NCBI GenBank assembly: GCA_051453625.1 | Contig: JBOZIK010000001.1 | Coordinates: forward strand, 110,148,534-110,212,533 | DNA length: 64,000 bases | From: Welwitschia mirabilis | Taxonomy: Eukaryota > Gnetophyta > Gnetopsida > Welwitschiales | Direction of reading: 5' to 3' | Shown here: piece after piece, positions 1 through 11,653 of the stretch | Layout of the letters: each line of letters begins with the position of its first letter | How positions within the stretch are numbered: position 1 is the stretch's first letter | Program-made: the position numbers and the translations under genes | The notes under the pieces: generated by a model | Seen by the model: only the letters and a program-made list of their open reading frames with translations | Database searches by the model: none | Told to the model about the DNA's origin: nothing

Positions 1-292
1 TACCTATCATAATGAGTTGTCATCCTGACTGTTGTGAAAATGATAATGGGGATAATACTCTTCCCAAGCTCCTTAAGTAGTGTAAATTAATCTTCTTTAT
101 TTTTAGTCCTCCTTTAGCATGCTGAGTATTAAAATATGCCTAAAATACCTTCAATTATATTAATAATTCCATGTATTCATGATCATCTTATTGTCTCTTC
201 ATAATCAGTAGAATTGCATCTAAACTCATATAAATGTTCTACAAAAGTACTCTAAGTACACCATTAAATTCTTATAAATTAGCATCATAACA
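1..292 (-). repeat. 3' LTR of element A (partial, cut by window edge)
   Basis: This stretch is clearly similar to 6410-6697, with matching segments such as the TACACCATTAAATT block near 256 and near 6661. On the minus strand the LTR begins TGTTATGATGCTAA at 292. The adjoining minus-strand sequence TAAGTAAGAGGCTA corresponds to the purine tract TAAGTTGGGGGCTA of element D, so this is the 3' LTR. The rest lies left of the window. Confidence 0.75.
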
Positions 293-1587
293 TAGCCTCT
301 TACTTAACCTTGTTAATTCCTGATAAAGTAGGCCATCAACTATGTTGTGAGTCAATTTGACTAAGATAATCATCAACTACAGAAATGGAATTTAAGTTCT
401 ATTTATGATGCAGGAATAGATGATAACAATTCATTAATATAGTTATTGCTACTATAAGCTCCCTGCTTAAACTCATCACAATATTTCAAATAAATGTCAT
501 ACATATAAACAAGTCAATTAATGTAATTGTTATAGTTCAGAAAAATGATAACGTGTGTGCATAAATAAGAAGGTAATACTGAAACTGATATGTAAGCTTA
601 AGTAGTAATAATCTCAAAGAATAATGCATCAAAAGCTTATTAATGTTTTCTATAAGAACAAAGTAAAGGAGTAATCATGACATTCTTTTTTTCCTTTAAA
701 TGATTAGAAGCATAGCTTTGTTTAAAAATCTGTGAGTGTGCTACCTCCTCTTGCTAAATAAATTTTATGAAATGTATTCAAGTAATATACAATCATGTCC
801 AAATAATGCATTATAAATATGTATTATTCAATTTTAAAGTAATCCTTAAAAGTGATAGATTTTGTTATAATATTTTAGAAGAAAGCTCGGAGAGCTATCC
901 TGCCCCCCCACAGGAAAAACAAGTCATCCCAGATTGAATAAAAGAAAAAGGATGACTGTCATCCCCTCTATCGTGGAGACAACAAACCTAGACAATAGTT
1001 TGTAAAATAAGTTGTTTGGACTGATTTAGAAAAAATTCTAGAAAAATTTGACAGCAAGCAAGTATTATAGACGTAACATACAAAAAAGAAAAAAATAGAA
1101 AGAAGAAAAATGTGAAAAATTTATTTTTAAAAATAGAATCATGGAGAAAGAAATTGATGAGATCATAATCATGCATTAGATATAGATAGAAATACTCATA
1201 AGTATTCCTCCAATATGTTTTAGAATCCATGAGTCTTTGAAAATTTATAAGTGGATGAATACAAAACCACAAAACCACATAGCAAAAACATTAGCATAAA
1301 ATAAAAAGATCACATCAATCATGGTGAAAAAATTGCATCAATTGATAGTGTAGAAAAGAAAAATAGCTTTTATAATAAAAACCTATGAGTGAAAATAGAA
1401 AGACAACTAGAGAGCTACTAAATGATCAGGTTCTAATTATTATGTATAAAAAGACACTATAATGATTTTAAAAATCCCAAAAAAATAACTAAGAAAAAAC
1501 ATAATAAAAAATGGACAATTAGAAAAATGAAGAATATTTGCATACCTATACAAAACTCATCTCTAGCGAAGTCCCTTGGAAGAAATC
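293..1587 (-). other. 3' untranslated/post-pol part of element A, no recognised coding
   Basis: This lies between the 3' LTR and the first assembly gap. It is very AT-rich with many stops in all frames. A 96-codon minus-strand open frame (988-1278) is a phenylalanine-rich chance reading of A-rich DNA. Copies of the family's GTCATC/GATGAC motif occur at 922-929 and 950-983. By position it corresponds to the post-pol region of an Athila-like element. Confidence 0.45.
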
Positions 1588-2340
1588 NNNNNNNNNNNNN
1601 NNNNNNNNNNNNNNNNNNNNNNNNNNNNNNNNNNNNNNNNNNNNNNNNNNNNNNNNNNNNNNNNNNNNNNNNNNNNNNNNNNNNNNNNNNNNNNNNNNNN
1701 NNNNNNNNNNNNNNNNNNNNNNNNNNNNNNNNNNNNNNNNNNNNNNNNNNNNNNNNNNNNNNNNNNNNNNNNNNNNNNNNNNNNNNNNNNNNNNNNNNNN
1801 NNNNNNNNNNNNNNNNNNNNNNNNNNNNNNNNNNNNNNNNNNNNNNNNNNNNNNNNNNNNNNNNNNNNNNNNNNNNNNNNNNNNNNNNNNNNNNNNNNNN
1901 NNNNNNNNNNNNNNNNNNNNNNNNNNNNNNNNNNNNNNNNNNNNNNNNNNNNNNNNNNNNNNNNNNNNNNNNNNNNNNNNNNNNNNNNNNNNNNNNNNNN
2001 NNNNNNNNNNNNNNNNNNNNNNNNNNNNNNNNNNNNNNNNNNNNNNNNNNNNNNNNNNNNNNNNNNNNNNNNNNNNNNNNNNNNNNNNNNNNNNNNNNNN
2101 NNNNNNNNNNNNNNNNNNNNNNNNNNNNNNNNNNNNNNNNNNNNNNNNNNNNNNNNNNNNNNNNNNNNNNNNNNNNNNNNNNNNNNNNNNNNNNNNNNNN
2201 NNNNNNNNNNNNNNNNNNNNNNNNNNNNNNNNNNNNNNNNNNNNNNNNNNNNNNNNNNNNNNNNNNNNNNNNNNNNNNNNNNNNNNNNNNNNNNNNNNNN
2301 NNNNNNNNNNNNNNNNNNNNNNNNNNNNNNNNNNNNNNNN
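1588..2340. other. Assembly gap, 753 N
   Basis: A run of N inside element A. Long open frames that cross it consist of unknown residues and are not genes. The odd length suggests an estimated rather than a default gap size. Confidence 0.99.
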
Positions 2341-2469
2341 GCCCAAGTAAAATATTTACTAATCATGGTAACTTCATAAAGTAAAACATTAGTCAAGTTG
2401 AAGATGTTCAAGTGATAATATGACCTTTACCAAAAGAATCAGCTAAAGAAAAATTAAGATAATGGTAGG

Positions 2470-2730
2470 GAAAAAATTCCCACATAAGTGCTTGTATCAT
2501 GTTCAAGGTTAATTAATAGATGTTTTAATGATTCTTTAACCTTTTATCTATTAACTTCTGAATTTCCCAAGTGTTTTGATTGGAAGTTTCAACATAGTCA
2601 TTTTAAAAAGGTACTTTTCTGAAAGATAAGAACCTAATCGTTGAGAAGTTTAACTAGTTATATAAAAAGTGCATTCTTATATTTTTTAGAAAAATAAGGG
2701 TCAAACCAAACAAAAACTAATTGATGAAAC
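2470..2730 (-). pseudogene. Integrase C-terminal (GPY/F-like) remnant of element A
   Basis: Minus-strand reading gives a degraded version of the segment seen in element D at 51600-51710, where the residues LNSKWLGPYLIEKVHF are visible. Here the equivalent reads LLND, stop, VLIFQKSTF. The adjoining ATAAGTGCTT-TATCATGTTCA stretch (2485-2510) also matches 51480-51510. In Athila-like integrases this region carries the motif around FPGKLRSRWSGPF. It is interrupted by stops and clearly dead. Confidence 0.6.
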
Positions 2731-3950
2731 ATAAGAGGTATGAAATTATTGTGGATTAAAATCAATTAGATATAAAGAAAGTAAAATGATAAAGTTCTGA
2801 GAGCACAAACTTCATAGTCTAAATAAGAGATAAAAAAGTGATACATTTCATTGATAAGTAATTTCTTATGAATATAGTATAAAGCATGAGTATCATTAGA
2901 TAATTCATTCAAAGTACTACTCATAGAATGAATCCAAGAAATCTTTAAGGGATTTTAATAATGTTTCATAAGATGAAGAAGTTCCTTAAGATTTAATTAA
3001 AAGCATGGATTATTATTAAGAAGATAAGGCTTATCCAAATGTAAAATTCCAAGATATTCCAAGTTAAACTTTTTAAAAGAACAACTATTAAAAACATAAG
3101 GTATAGTGGACTTGGTAAAAAAAGAAGGATTGTTACTTTAAGAATCACATGCATGTTTGCAAGTAAGAGATTAAGAGATAAGAGAAATAGACTCTTTAAA
3201 ATAATGGGTGTTATGAGAATCAAGGAAAGAAACATGGCCTTGATAATTACATGAAGGTGTAATTGGAAGGGATGGAGAAATATTATCATTTTCAAGATTA
3301 TGAGGTAATATGAGGATGGAAATAGAAGTGGAAGGAGAGTGGAGGTAAGGATGTAACTTGGAATTGGACATGAAGGCATAGATGGAAACAATGTAGAAAT
3401 ATGGGTAGAATGAAAATGTCTATTCTCTAAGAAGTTGGAATGAATCTTGATGTGTCCTTCATTGCTTTTAATTTCTGCACTAGTATCCATGTTATTATAG
3501 AAGTTGATTGTACTTTCATCTTCATTGATTATGACTATATCTTCCTTCTCTCATTGAAGATTACTCTCACCTTCTAAATGATTAGATTCATCAAAAATAT
3601 TATCAACAGAAATAGGAGCATCATCTTCATCATTGATTGAAAGGTTTTTAGTATTCTCATAATTAGATTCCTCATGTCGATTATCTAACAGAAGATGAAT
3701 GGCAGGGATATAATCTAACATCTTAATATCATCCAATAATAAGTGGTCATCGTCATCTCAATTATTGGCATGTTGAGTTATATTATTATTGTCCCCTTTT
3801 TGATTATCTCCTAATGAGTAGGATGTTAAAGTTTGATTCATAAATCCATCTTCAAGTTGAAAGGAAAAATCATCATCATCAGTAATTTCTAAGTTTTCCT
3901 CATTTCCCTCAAGATAGGATGGAGTAAAATAGTTGTGAGGATGTTATATA
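2731..3950 (-). other. Degraded internal region of element A, low-complexity reading frames
   Basis: Minus-strand open frames here (3551-3736, 61 codons, acidic and Asn-rich; 2993-3490, 165 codons, Leu/Ser/Pro-rich) match no family I recognise. The acidic frame (EESNYENTKNL, INDEDDAPISV) is the likelier true reading, because it lies on the element's coding strand downstream of the gag tail. Integrase core, RT and protease motifs are absent. It may be a shortened gag-pol spacer or a non-autonomous ORF. Confidence 0.35.
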
Positions 3951-4400
3951 AAAGATCCTTGGATATGTAAAAGAGATTATTACAAGTTTTCAACTAATTT
4001 CTCCAAGTTCTTATTGGTGTTTTCTTGGTTTATTATCATTTCACCGATAATTTCTCTTAATGAATCTTTTGCTTTTTCATAGTAGTTGATGGGAGATGGT
4101 TCTTCTTAGTAGTAGAGCATGGAAGATGATTGGGATTGAAAAACATAATTGTAAGAGATTTGTATAAATAAGGTGGAATCCCTAAAATATGAAGAATCTT
4201 CAGCATTATATTGATACAAGAGTTGAAAAGAAGAAGAAAAATAATAGGTAGGTTAATAAAAAGAAGGGGCCCAATTCCTATTTTCAACATGATTTTGTGA
4301 TGATCACCCTCTTTTGGCAAAGATTTCTCGAAGTATTTTATTACCAAAGTCCTCATCATTTTGCAAGTTTATTCTCCTTTCAGAAAGAAGTTACAACGGT
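3951..4400 (-). pseudogene. gag C-terminal remnant of element A
   Basis: One minus-strand frame (about 4260 down to 3990) reads through one stop to the helical segment KDSLREIIGEMIINQENTNK. The equivalent place in element D (near 55900-56030) reads DPLRNSIEELRKTQEKINTN. The shared pattern, a Ser/Asn-rich stretch followed by a short coiled-coil-like helix, is typical of the gag end in Athila/Tat elements, before the zinc knuckle and protease. The alternative 100-codon frame at 4057-4359 overlaps it in another frame and looks like a shadow. Confidence 0.5.
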
Positions 4401-5222
4401 TTTTCTATTATGATTCGTTGAAGCAAGTGAGAAGATTGAAATAAGAAAGTTTTTAGATTCAAAGTGGTAAGGAAGATAGGTACACAATAAAGATCAAGGT
4501 TTTTGGAGGTTTTCATTTCTTAACACTCAAAAATATGGAATCATTATTAAAAACTACATAGAGAAAAGAAAATCTAATTCTATGATAGAAAGAAAAAAGA
4601 AAGAAATTCTAGAATTTGCATACTTGTGTTGTACATACCTGAATTTTTATTTAAATTTGAATAATTCTTGATTTTTCTATTAATCTAGTTCCTTGCTGGC
4701 TGATATTTCATCTTTCTTCTAGAATTCCTTGTATTCTTGTATGTACAAATAGTAAATAAAAACCAAAATTAAATGTAATGGACTATTATCCACTTGGTCA
4801 TGGAGACAACAGGAAGGACAATGATTATAGAAGGACTAAACTCAAAAAACTACAAAACTCTAAAAACTACAAAAAGAAAGATTATAGAAACTAGACTGAT
4901 ATTCCTACTATCATGGGGATGACAGATAGGATAATAGTACTTTATTATTAAATTGTAAACAGAATAAAAAATTGCAAAAATAGAAACTAAATTTGAAATT
5001 TTAGAACTATCATGTCCTATGTTGTCTAGATGATAGAGAGAATGATGGGATTCCTAAAATTTATAGAAAACAAAATTTTGCAAAAATAAATCTACCTTAA
5101 ATTGCACTATAAATACAACATTAATTCAAATAGATAACCTGAACAAAAAGATTTAATATACTTATCTAGTTAATGATAATCCTCTTAGCTCCTTGTGACC
5201 TTTTATAGGAATGGAGCTAAAA
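4401..5222 (-). other. 5' leader of element A with primer-site remnant
   Basis: This is untranslated sequence between 5' LTR and gag. The bases next to the LTR (5205-5222 on plus) read on the minus strand TTTTAGCTCCATTCC, a decayed form of the tRNA-Asp-type site seen in element D (TTTTAGTGCCATTGCC). Three copies of the GTCATC/GATGAC-type motif lie at 4783-4826, 4909-4937 and 5021-5049. No gag N-terminus is recognisable. Confidence 0.5.
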
Positions 5223-6697
5223 TGTTGTAATGTGAATTTATGCAATCTTAAAATTCTTCAAGTAAACTTGTAAATCATATAACTTGCATAAAAACACATG
5301 CTAGTATAGATGGAAGTTTACCTAAATGTTATAATCCCAATGAATGCACTAAGCTCAGAGTTAGAGAATTGATTTTTAAAGGTAGTTTTTGAGTCTTTTA
5401 TCTTTTACTGACAGAAAGTAAATAATAAAGTAAATGTAATGCAGGTAAATGAAGATAAAATACAAGTGCATGGAAGTGGAAATAAAATGGATTCACTTGG
5501 TTCTTAATCCTTTTATTACAAGGACTCGCTTCTAGTATTTTTGTCATAAAGACTATCCTTTCTATAATTCATATCAATCAAGAAAAGTATCTACTAATTC
5601 TTAATCAACATAAAACATTAGATCTATCAAGTAGAATATGCAATATGTAATATGAATGAAATAAAAATGCAATGCAAACCTACTACTAACTAAGGTCAAC
5701 CTTAACAATGATTTCCCTCATGATCTAAATAAATCCAAGCTTGTCACTAACTAAGATCAACTTAAACTATAAGGGACATTCATAAAATTGAAGTGAAAAG
5801 AGTAATTGTATTAATCAAAAGAACTTTACATCTACTTACAATAGAATAATAGCACCTCAATGGAAGAGACACAGACTAACATCAAGAAAACCCCTTTCTA
5901 CAACCACGGGATGGACCTCCTACCTTCAAGTTTCTAACACAATCATATCAAATACAAAAGATGGTTTGAAAGTGAAGGGGAAAAGGTATTTATAATTTTA
6001 TAATAAACTATAATCCTAGGCATTCGTTAAGGAAACCCTAACCACCCACATGACCCATTTGGCACTCTTTACAATGAAATTTATTACCGCAGTGTAAAAA
6101 GAGTTGTCATCTTATCTATTGTCCATATGACAGATGGGACAATAACTTCTTAACACCTTGAGTTGTGTGCCCTATGCTCCCGTGGTTTTCCCTGGGTATG
6201 TTACTGATGTTGTTGTCCTATCAGTTGTCCACATAATAAAGGGGACAACACCTTGGGTTACGTGCCCATGTGCTACCGTCAGTTCTATAGCCTTAATGTA
6301 ACTAAGATCATCACCATGCATGTCATGGGGTTGACCAAGGATATGACACCACTAATACTTCATGTGCATGTGTTGTTCAAGTATTGTCCATGTGCTGCTC
6401 TTGCATAGTTATCATAATGAGTTGTCATCTAGACTAACGTGGGGACGATAGTGGGGATGATACTCTTCCCAAGCTCCTCAAGTAGCATAAATTGGTTTTC
6501 TTCACCTTTAGTCCTCCTTCAATATGGTAAGTATCGAAACATGCCTAAAATGCCTCCAATTGTGCCAATAATTACATGTATTCGTGATCATCTTGTCTTC
6601 TCTCCATAATCAGCAGAATTACATCTAAACTTATATAAATGTCCTATAAAAGTACTCCAAATACACCATTAAATTTCTACAAATTAGCATCACAATA
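5223..6697 (-). repeat. 5' LTR of element A
   Basis: About 1.47 kb. The plus-strand left edge is TGTTGTAATGTGAA and the right edge is TAGCATCACAATA. The right end is homologous to 1-292. The region near 5340-5390 (AGAGAATTGATTTTTAAAGG) is homologous on the opposite strand to the LTR of element B near 10440 and the LTR tail near 20490. A minus-strand TATA-like sequence (TTATAAATACC, about 5986-5997) fits a U3/R promoter. Motif copies occur at 6103-6146, 6211-6250 and 6421-6463. Confidence 0.75.
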
Positions 6698-6789
6698 TCA
6701 AGCCAAGATAAAACATGATAACAAGATAATCCATAATCAATTTCAATTAAGTTAACTAGTCAAGTTAAGTAGTTCTTTTATATAATATC

Positions 6790-7027
6790 CAAGTGCATCT
6801 TTTACACAATAAGTTAACTCTAAATGGTTAGGTCCTTATCTTATAAAAAAGTACATTTTAATGACTCAGTTAAAATCTCTGATTCAAAAAGTAGGAAAAT
6901 TCAAAAGGTTAATGAAAAAAGGTTGAAAATCTATGAATCATCTACTAATCAAACCTTAAACATGATAGAAGTACTTGTCCTGGAAGCCCCTCTTAATGAA
7001 ATGAACTTTTATTCTATCATTGTCTAA
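6790..7027 (+). pseudogene. Integrase C-terminal remnant of element B
   Basis: The open frame 6824-7027 begins mid-domain. In frame just upstream, VNSKW is followed by LGPYLIKKVHFNDSVKI after small shifts, matching element D's LNSKWLGPYLIEKVHFN on the opposite strand (about 51590-51640). Nucleotide identity is strong over TCTAAATGGTTAGGTCCTTA. The frame continues as a lysine-rich tail (SKSRKIQKVNEKRLKIYESS), typical of the basic C-terminus of these integrases. The annotated ATG is not a real start. Confidence 0.65.
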
Positions 7028-9298
7028 ATTCTTTCTTAGTCAATTCCTGAGATAGACATCATGCTATCACTTAAACATCTTTAACTCATGTATTACATTA
7101 TCAAGTTACCATCATTAGTAATCTTTTATATTGATATTTCAAAGTAATAAAACTGGATTCAACTAATCATAAGATATTTATATCTCTATAAACTTTATTT
7201 AAAAGGAAGATGCCTAAGTAATTTTATTTTCTCTCGATAGTGTAATTCTTTTGTTAGTTGGGCATGGTCTTACTTATTTCTCATCTCATTACTTCATCCT
7301 TATTCTTATCACTACTTGATCATGTGAAATATTTACACTTCCCCCTAAAAAATTATTTAAAAAAATAGAGAGAGAAAGATAAAAGAAGAAAAGAAGTTAT
7401 TTTTATCTAAAGTAAACCATAATTTCCTACTACAATTGCACCAAGATAAATTTTCTTGAGAGGGTCCTTTAGTAGCATGAGATGGTAGCTATGGAGAACT
7501 CCATCAGGAGGTCAGTTAATCATGCTATATGGGTCCTTACTTCTCTAATAGTGATTGCATTTCTGTCACTATGGAAAAATAATTTTTTTATTTAGAGGCT
7601 ATGGGATCAATGATGTTCCTAGTATCATCAGAGGCATTGCTTATTTTCTAGATTTATTTTTATGTATAATACTTTTACATGATCTTTCTACTTTTTTGAA
7701 TTCTAGTATTGTTTTAGATTAAGAAGATAAGTCCATTTTTTAGTATCTTTTGATCTTATCATTCATTGCTTGAAAACATTAGCTATACTTTAAATCATCA
7801 TACTCATTCCCTATTCAAGTAATACTTTATGAGTTATTACATAATTTCATACATCATTAATCAAGTCATTTTATGATTTTTCCCAAGGGATTTTGTTAAG
7901 TTAAAATTTAGGATAGGTAAACAATCTTCTTCATGTTTCTAGTTGTCCATTTTTATTTTTGTTTTTCTTAATTATTTTATCAAGTTTTTCAAAGTTATTT
8001 TCATACTTTTTTAGCATAATATTTTGAATTTTCTCATTTAGTAGTTTCTTATTAATTTTACTTGAGGTTTTTACCCATAAGGATTGTTCTTCTTTTAACA
8101 CTTTTTGACTAATGATGATGATACTTTCTATTTTTATTTTTTTTATAGTTTTATCTTGCTACTTTAACATGCTTACTAAGTTTCAGCACATTTGAGGATT
8201 TTTTTGAACATTGCTTCTTTCTACTTAGTGTATTATCATGGTTCTGGATCTATCCTTTTCTCTTTGAGTTCCTTCCACATTATCTCTTTTTCTATGATCA
8301 CTTTTGAGGATGATTCTTTACTTTTATAGATCTTTCTAATTTTTTGATGATTTTATTAGGCTTTATTATTGCTTTTCTTACCTATATAACCCTTTTTAGC
8401 ATTTACTATTTTTCAAAAACCTTTTTTTCCTAAGTGTTACCTCATGTTTAGCATCTGGATGATGAGGTGAATCAGACTAGTATTTCTAGTACTATTGCCA
8501 TACAGGACATATTGTTTCACTTGAAGGGGTAAAGGACATCTTTATGAGATATTTTTAATATATCAATCACAATTTTTAATCTTAAGGATTATTTTTTTTA
8601 AATCCTTCATAATACTTGTGATGAAATTATTTTCTTATGATTTCATATTAGTGGTATAGTCTGCATCATAGACATGATTAAGTAGGTCATAGTAGCACAA
8701 TTATAGGACCCTCTTGTAAGTATGATATAGGAAATTCAGAAAAACTATGGATAAGGGGAGTAATGTTATAATTATTCTTTGTATTTCACCATTTATAAAT
8801 TGTTCTTTAAACTCACTAATTGATTTATACACATTCTTTTGAGTTATTATTACCTAGTTGACACACATCATTTTAAGTTATTATTACTTTAATTATGATT
8901 CCACATCATCCTTTTTAAATTATCATGATTACATCTTATGATGACTATTGTGTATGACATCCAATTGTTATCTTGTAATGTGTTAAATGTTTTATGTGGA
9001 AAGCCAATGAAGATTCTAGTGCTACTATTTTTTTGATGATGATGAACATAAACACTTAACTTTTATCTTGAATTTATAAGCCTATTATCCACATGGTTGT
9101 CTCAATGACATTTAGAATAACAGATCTACTATGCATCCCACATAGGTATTATGGTAGTTAATTAGTTTTGATATTTGATCCTGTATGGTAAAGATTTTTG
9201 AACTTAATTTGCATTTTTTTGCTTGCTATTTATATTGGTAAAATTATCTTGCAATCTATAGTTGATCACTTACTTTATTAGGGACTAACAAGGCTAAG
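7028..9298 (+). other. Post-pol region of element B, no intact coding
   Basis: AT-rich and stop-dense. The 7440-7640 segment aligns with the D element's post-pol region near 50840-51000, including AATAGTGATTGCA and the shared GATGTTCCTAGTATCATCAGAGG. In Athila-like elements this interval may hold an env-like ORF, but no such ORF is readable here. Nothing else was recognised. Confidence 0.45.
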
Positions 9299-9315
9299 TG
9301 AGGGGCTATGTTGCA
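9299..9315 (+). promoter_or_regulatory. Polypurine tract of element B
   Basis: The purine-rich AAGTGAGGGG followed by CTA directly precedes the LTR start TGTTGCAATG, the same arrangement as in element D (AAGTTGGGGGCTA then TGTTGTGC). It would prime plus-strand synthesis in an active element. Confidence 0.6.
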
Positions 9316-10565
9316 ATGTGAATTTATATGTATTTGATGTGGTATTTTGAGTACTTTTATAGGACATTTATATAGATTTAGATGTAATTCTAATGTTTAT
9401 GATGATTTGATGGGATGATCATGGAAACACACAATTATTAGCATATTTGAAGGCATTTCAAGCATATTATAATACTTAGTATTCAAAGGAAAAGAAAAAT
9501 GGTGGAGGAGGTTGATTTCTCTTAGCTAGAATCCTTAAGAAGACTATTATCTCTTATGTCATCCAAATAACAGTTAGGATGATAAAGATGCTAACATGGA
9601 CTTTAGACTGTTGGGTTGATTGCAGAGCTAAAAGCTAATGACTCACTTCTTATTTTAGGATATCATCCCCAGTGTTATCCAATGACAGATAAGATGAAAA
9701 CTATTTTGTATCAATCGAAATGAGTTATCTTTGTAATGGGATCATGTACCTCATGTGGATTACTAGAATTTCTTCTCTATCTTTTAGGGATTTGCTTCTA
9801 TAACTTTAATGTAAAACTATAAATACCCCTCTTACCTTTACTTCCATTTCCATCTTTTATACCAAATATTCTTATGATAGGAGATTGAAGGACACGAGAT
9901 TCATCCATAGCTACAGAGAGAAGTTTCCCTTGGTATTGGGCTAAGTATCCATCATTGAGGTGTTATTATATCATTTATAAATGGATGTTAATTCATCATT
10001 AATACAAGAAATATTTTCAATTCTATGGTGTGAACCTTATTTATGGTTTAAGTTGATTATGATTCTTTGATAACTTGATAGTTTGTCTAGATCATAAGAA
10101 TAGCTTCTATTAATGTTGACATTATTATTTTAGCTCTTGACTTGAATTTAATTTTATGTAATTTTCATATTTAAATTTATTCATATTATATTTGATGTAT
10201 CTTATAGCTTGTGTTAATTAGGGATGAGTAATAGCTCTTCCTAATTGATCTAAGTTTTAAGAGATGATTCTTATAACAAAAGGATTGAAATTCAAATAAA
10301 TTTATTACACTTGTATTTCATCCATTTGCATTTCATCATCGTTTATCTTACATTACATTTGCATTATTCTGTATTTTCATTTATAAAAAGAAAATGCCTA
10401 CGAATACTTTGTGAAATCAATTCTCTAACTTCTATTCTAGTGTCTTCAATGGACTATGACATTTGGGTTAACTCCTGTCTATATTAGTGTGCATTTTTTT
10501 ACAAGTATTATTATTTATAAGTTTTACCTAAGGATCTAAATATTATACAAATTCAAATCACAATA
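9316..10565 (+). repeat. 3' LTR of element B
   Basis: About 1.25 kb, starting TGTTGCAATGTGAATT and ending near CAAATCACAATA. The left part matches the reverse complement of the outer LTR end of element A (ATTTTGAGTACTTTTATAGG versus the 250 and 6650 regions). The right part matches A's inner end. A TATA box (TATAAATACCCC) lies at 9819-9830. Motif copies lie at 9557-9584 and 9661-9700. No terminal CA is preserved at the 3' edge, so the end is set by alignment. Confidence 0.65.
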
Positions 10566-11473
10566 AAATAACATGTAAATATGTAATCCTAGTTAGTGGT
10601 TATAACTAGTAAATAATTAATATAGTCATTAGTTAATACAAAATTAAGGAGAATTGTTGAACCTAAAACTTTTAGGAATTGTACCTTTTCATTAGAGGTA
10701 AAACCATCATAATTATTCAAATATATAATTTTAAGTATTTTGAAGTTCTCATTATATGCCAATCAAATCATCTAAAGTTTTGAACCCATGATCTTTTAAA
10801 TGAAGCCTAAGTATTCCATCAGTTAAACTATAATCCAATTGGATTATAATTAACTAGGATAAAATAAATCATTATTATATCATATAAAATAAATATATAT
10901 AGTAATATAAGAATATTAAAAAAATATAATGGAAGAAGCACATGAAAATGACCAAAGTGATGTAACATAAAAAATGGTGATAAAGATTTTTTAAAAAATG
11001 AAAATTCATAAAAAAAAGAAAAAGAAAAGACTACATAAGAAAGAAATAAATATATATTATTTTTAAATAAAATAAACCATGTCAAATATGTTTTATATAA
11101 GGTTTAATATTTTCAAATGTCTATTTAATAAGTTTTAATATTTTTAATTTTTCATGTAAAAATATAAAAGATACAAAAGTAATATTTTACATAAGGTAAT
11201 ATATTTTTAAATTTTAGTTAATAGTAGAATTTTAAGGCCTAAAATATATTTCCTTTTTAAGTATTTAAATAAAGAAGTAGATTTATAACTTATAATAATT
11301 GAAGACAAGTAAAAGGAATTATTATGTTCATTATTTAAGACTTACCACTATAGTTGTTCTCTTAAATTATAATATTACTATTTATATGATGCAAGACTTC
11401 AAGTATGAATTTGTTACTAAGGTATCAAACATATTTTCACTTAGCCAAATGTAAATATTAGAAAAAAAAATAG
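10566..11473. other. AT-rich spacer, nothing recognised except a weak tRNA-like stretch
   Basis: No coding frame with family resemblance. At 10770-10835 the phrase TTTTGAACCCATGATC followed by CCATCAGTTAAACTATAATCC resembles a reverse-oriented B box/A box pair of a tRNA-derived repeat. It is too decayed to call. The 85-codon minus frame at 10828-11085 is Phe/Tyr-rich chance reading. Confidence 0.3.
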
Positions 11474-11563
11474 ATGAATTTTCTTTGTAATGTTAATTTT
11501 GAAATTCAATATCATGGGGTAAAAAAGAAGGTAACAGATGCTCTTAATCAAAACATATTTTGA
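11474..11563 (+). pseudogene. Gypsy RNase H tail remnant (fragment C)
   Basis: A 29-codon open stretch, MNFLCNVNFEIQYHGVKKKV then TDALNQNIF, aligns with the end of the Ty3/gypsy RNase H domain. That domain usually reads about like FEIKYRPGKENVVADALSR. The conserved DAL is kept, and the usual Ser-Arg has become Asn-Gln. Integrase is missing: a purine tract and LTR follow within 90 bases, so this fragment has a large internal deletion. Confidence 0.65.
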
Positions 11564-11653
11564 AAGATTAAAAGAAGATAAGAAGAGAAAATATTTTTTA
11601 TATTTCATTTATGTAATCAAAATTAAATTATATTAGTTTACCCATTAGGGGAG

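Larger units (their letters stand above)
1..6697 (-). mobile_element. Athila-like Ty3/gypsy element A, pol largely deleted, truncated by window edge
   Basis: On the minus strand the order is 5' LTR (5223-6697), a decayed primer site, a gag remnant, an integrase C-terminal remnant, an unrecognised 3' stretch and a 3' LTR (292 down to the left edge). The two LTR pieces match along 1-292 and about 6410-6697. Only about 4.9 kb (753 of it N) lies between the LTRs, against about 10.4 kb in the related element D. Protease, RT and most of integrase are not detectable between gag and the integrase tail. It is therefore a deletion derivative or a non-autonomous relative. Family assignment rests on shared LTR ends, gag tail and integrase C-terminus with element D. 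Confidence 0.75.
6698..10565 (+). mobile_element. Athila-like element B, 3' portion with 3' LTR
   Basis: Plus-strand remnant starting inside the integrase tail (6800-6930), continuing through a post-pol region (7030-9300), a purine tract (AAGTGAGGGGCTA, 9299-9315) and a 3' LTR. It abuts the outer end of element A's 5' LTR. The simplest reading is that A inserted into B, leaving B's 5' part left of the window. The post-pol DNA near 7470-7640 matches, in opposite orientation, element D near 50840-51000 (shared CCTAGTATCATCAGAGGCAT), so B and D are one family. Confidence 0.65.

Noticed and set aside
988-1278. 96-codon minus-strand frame
   Set aside because: Phe/Leu/Tyr-rich reading of A-rich DNA with no family resemblance.
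1527-2411. Several 260-285-codon open frames
   Set aside because: They consist almost wholly of unknown residues from the 753-N gap. The same applies to frames over 30130-30738, 30896-31214, 55453-55644 and 62007-62288.
10770-10835. Possible tRNA gene on the minus strand
   Set aside because: Only weak box-like phrases (TTTTGAACCC). I could not build a cloverleaf or identify an anticodon.
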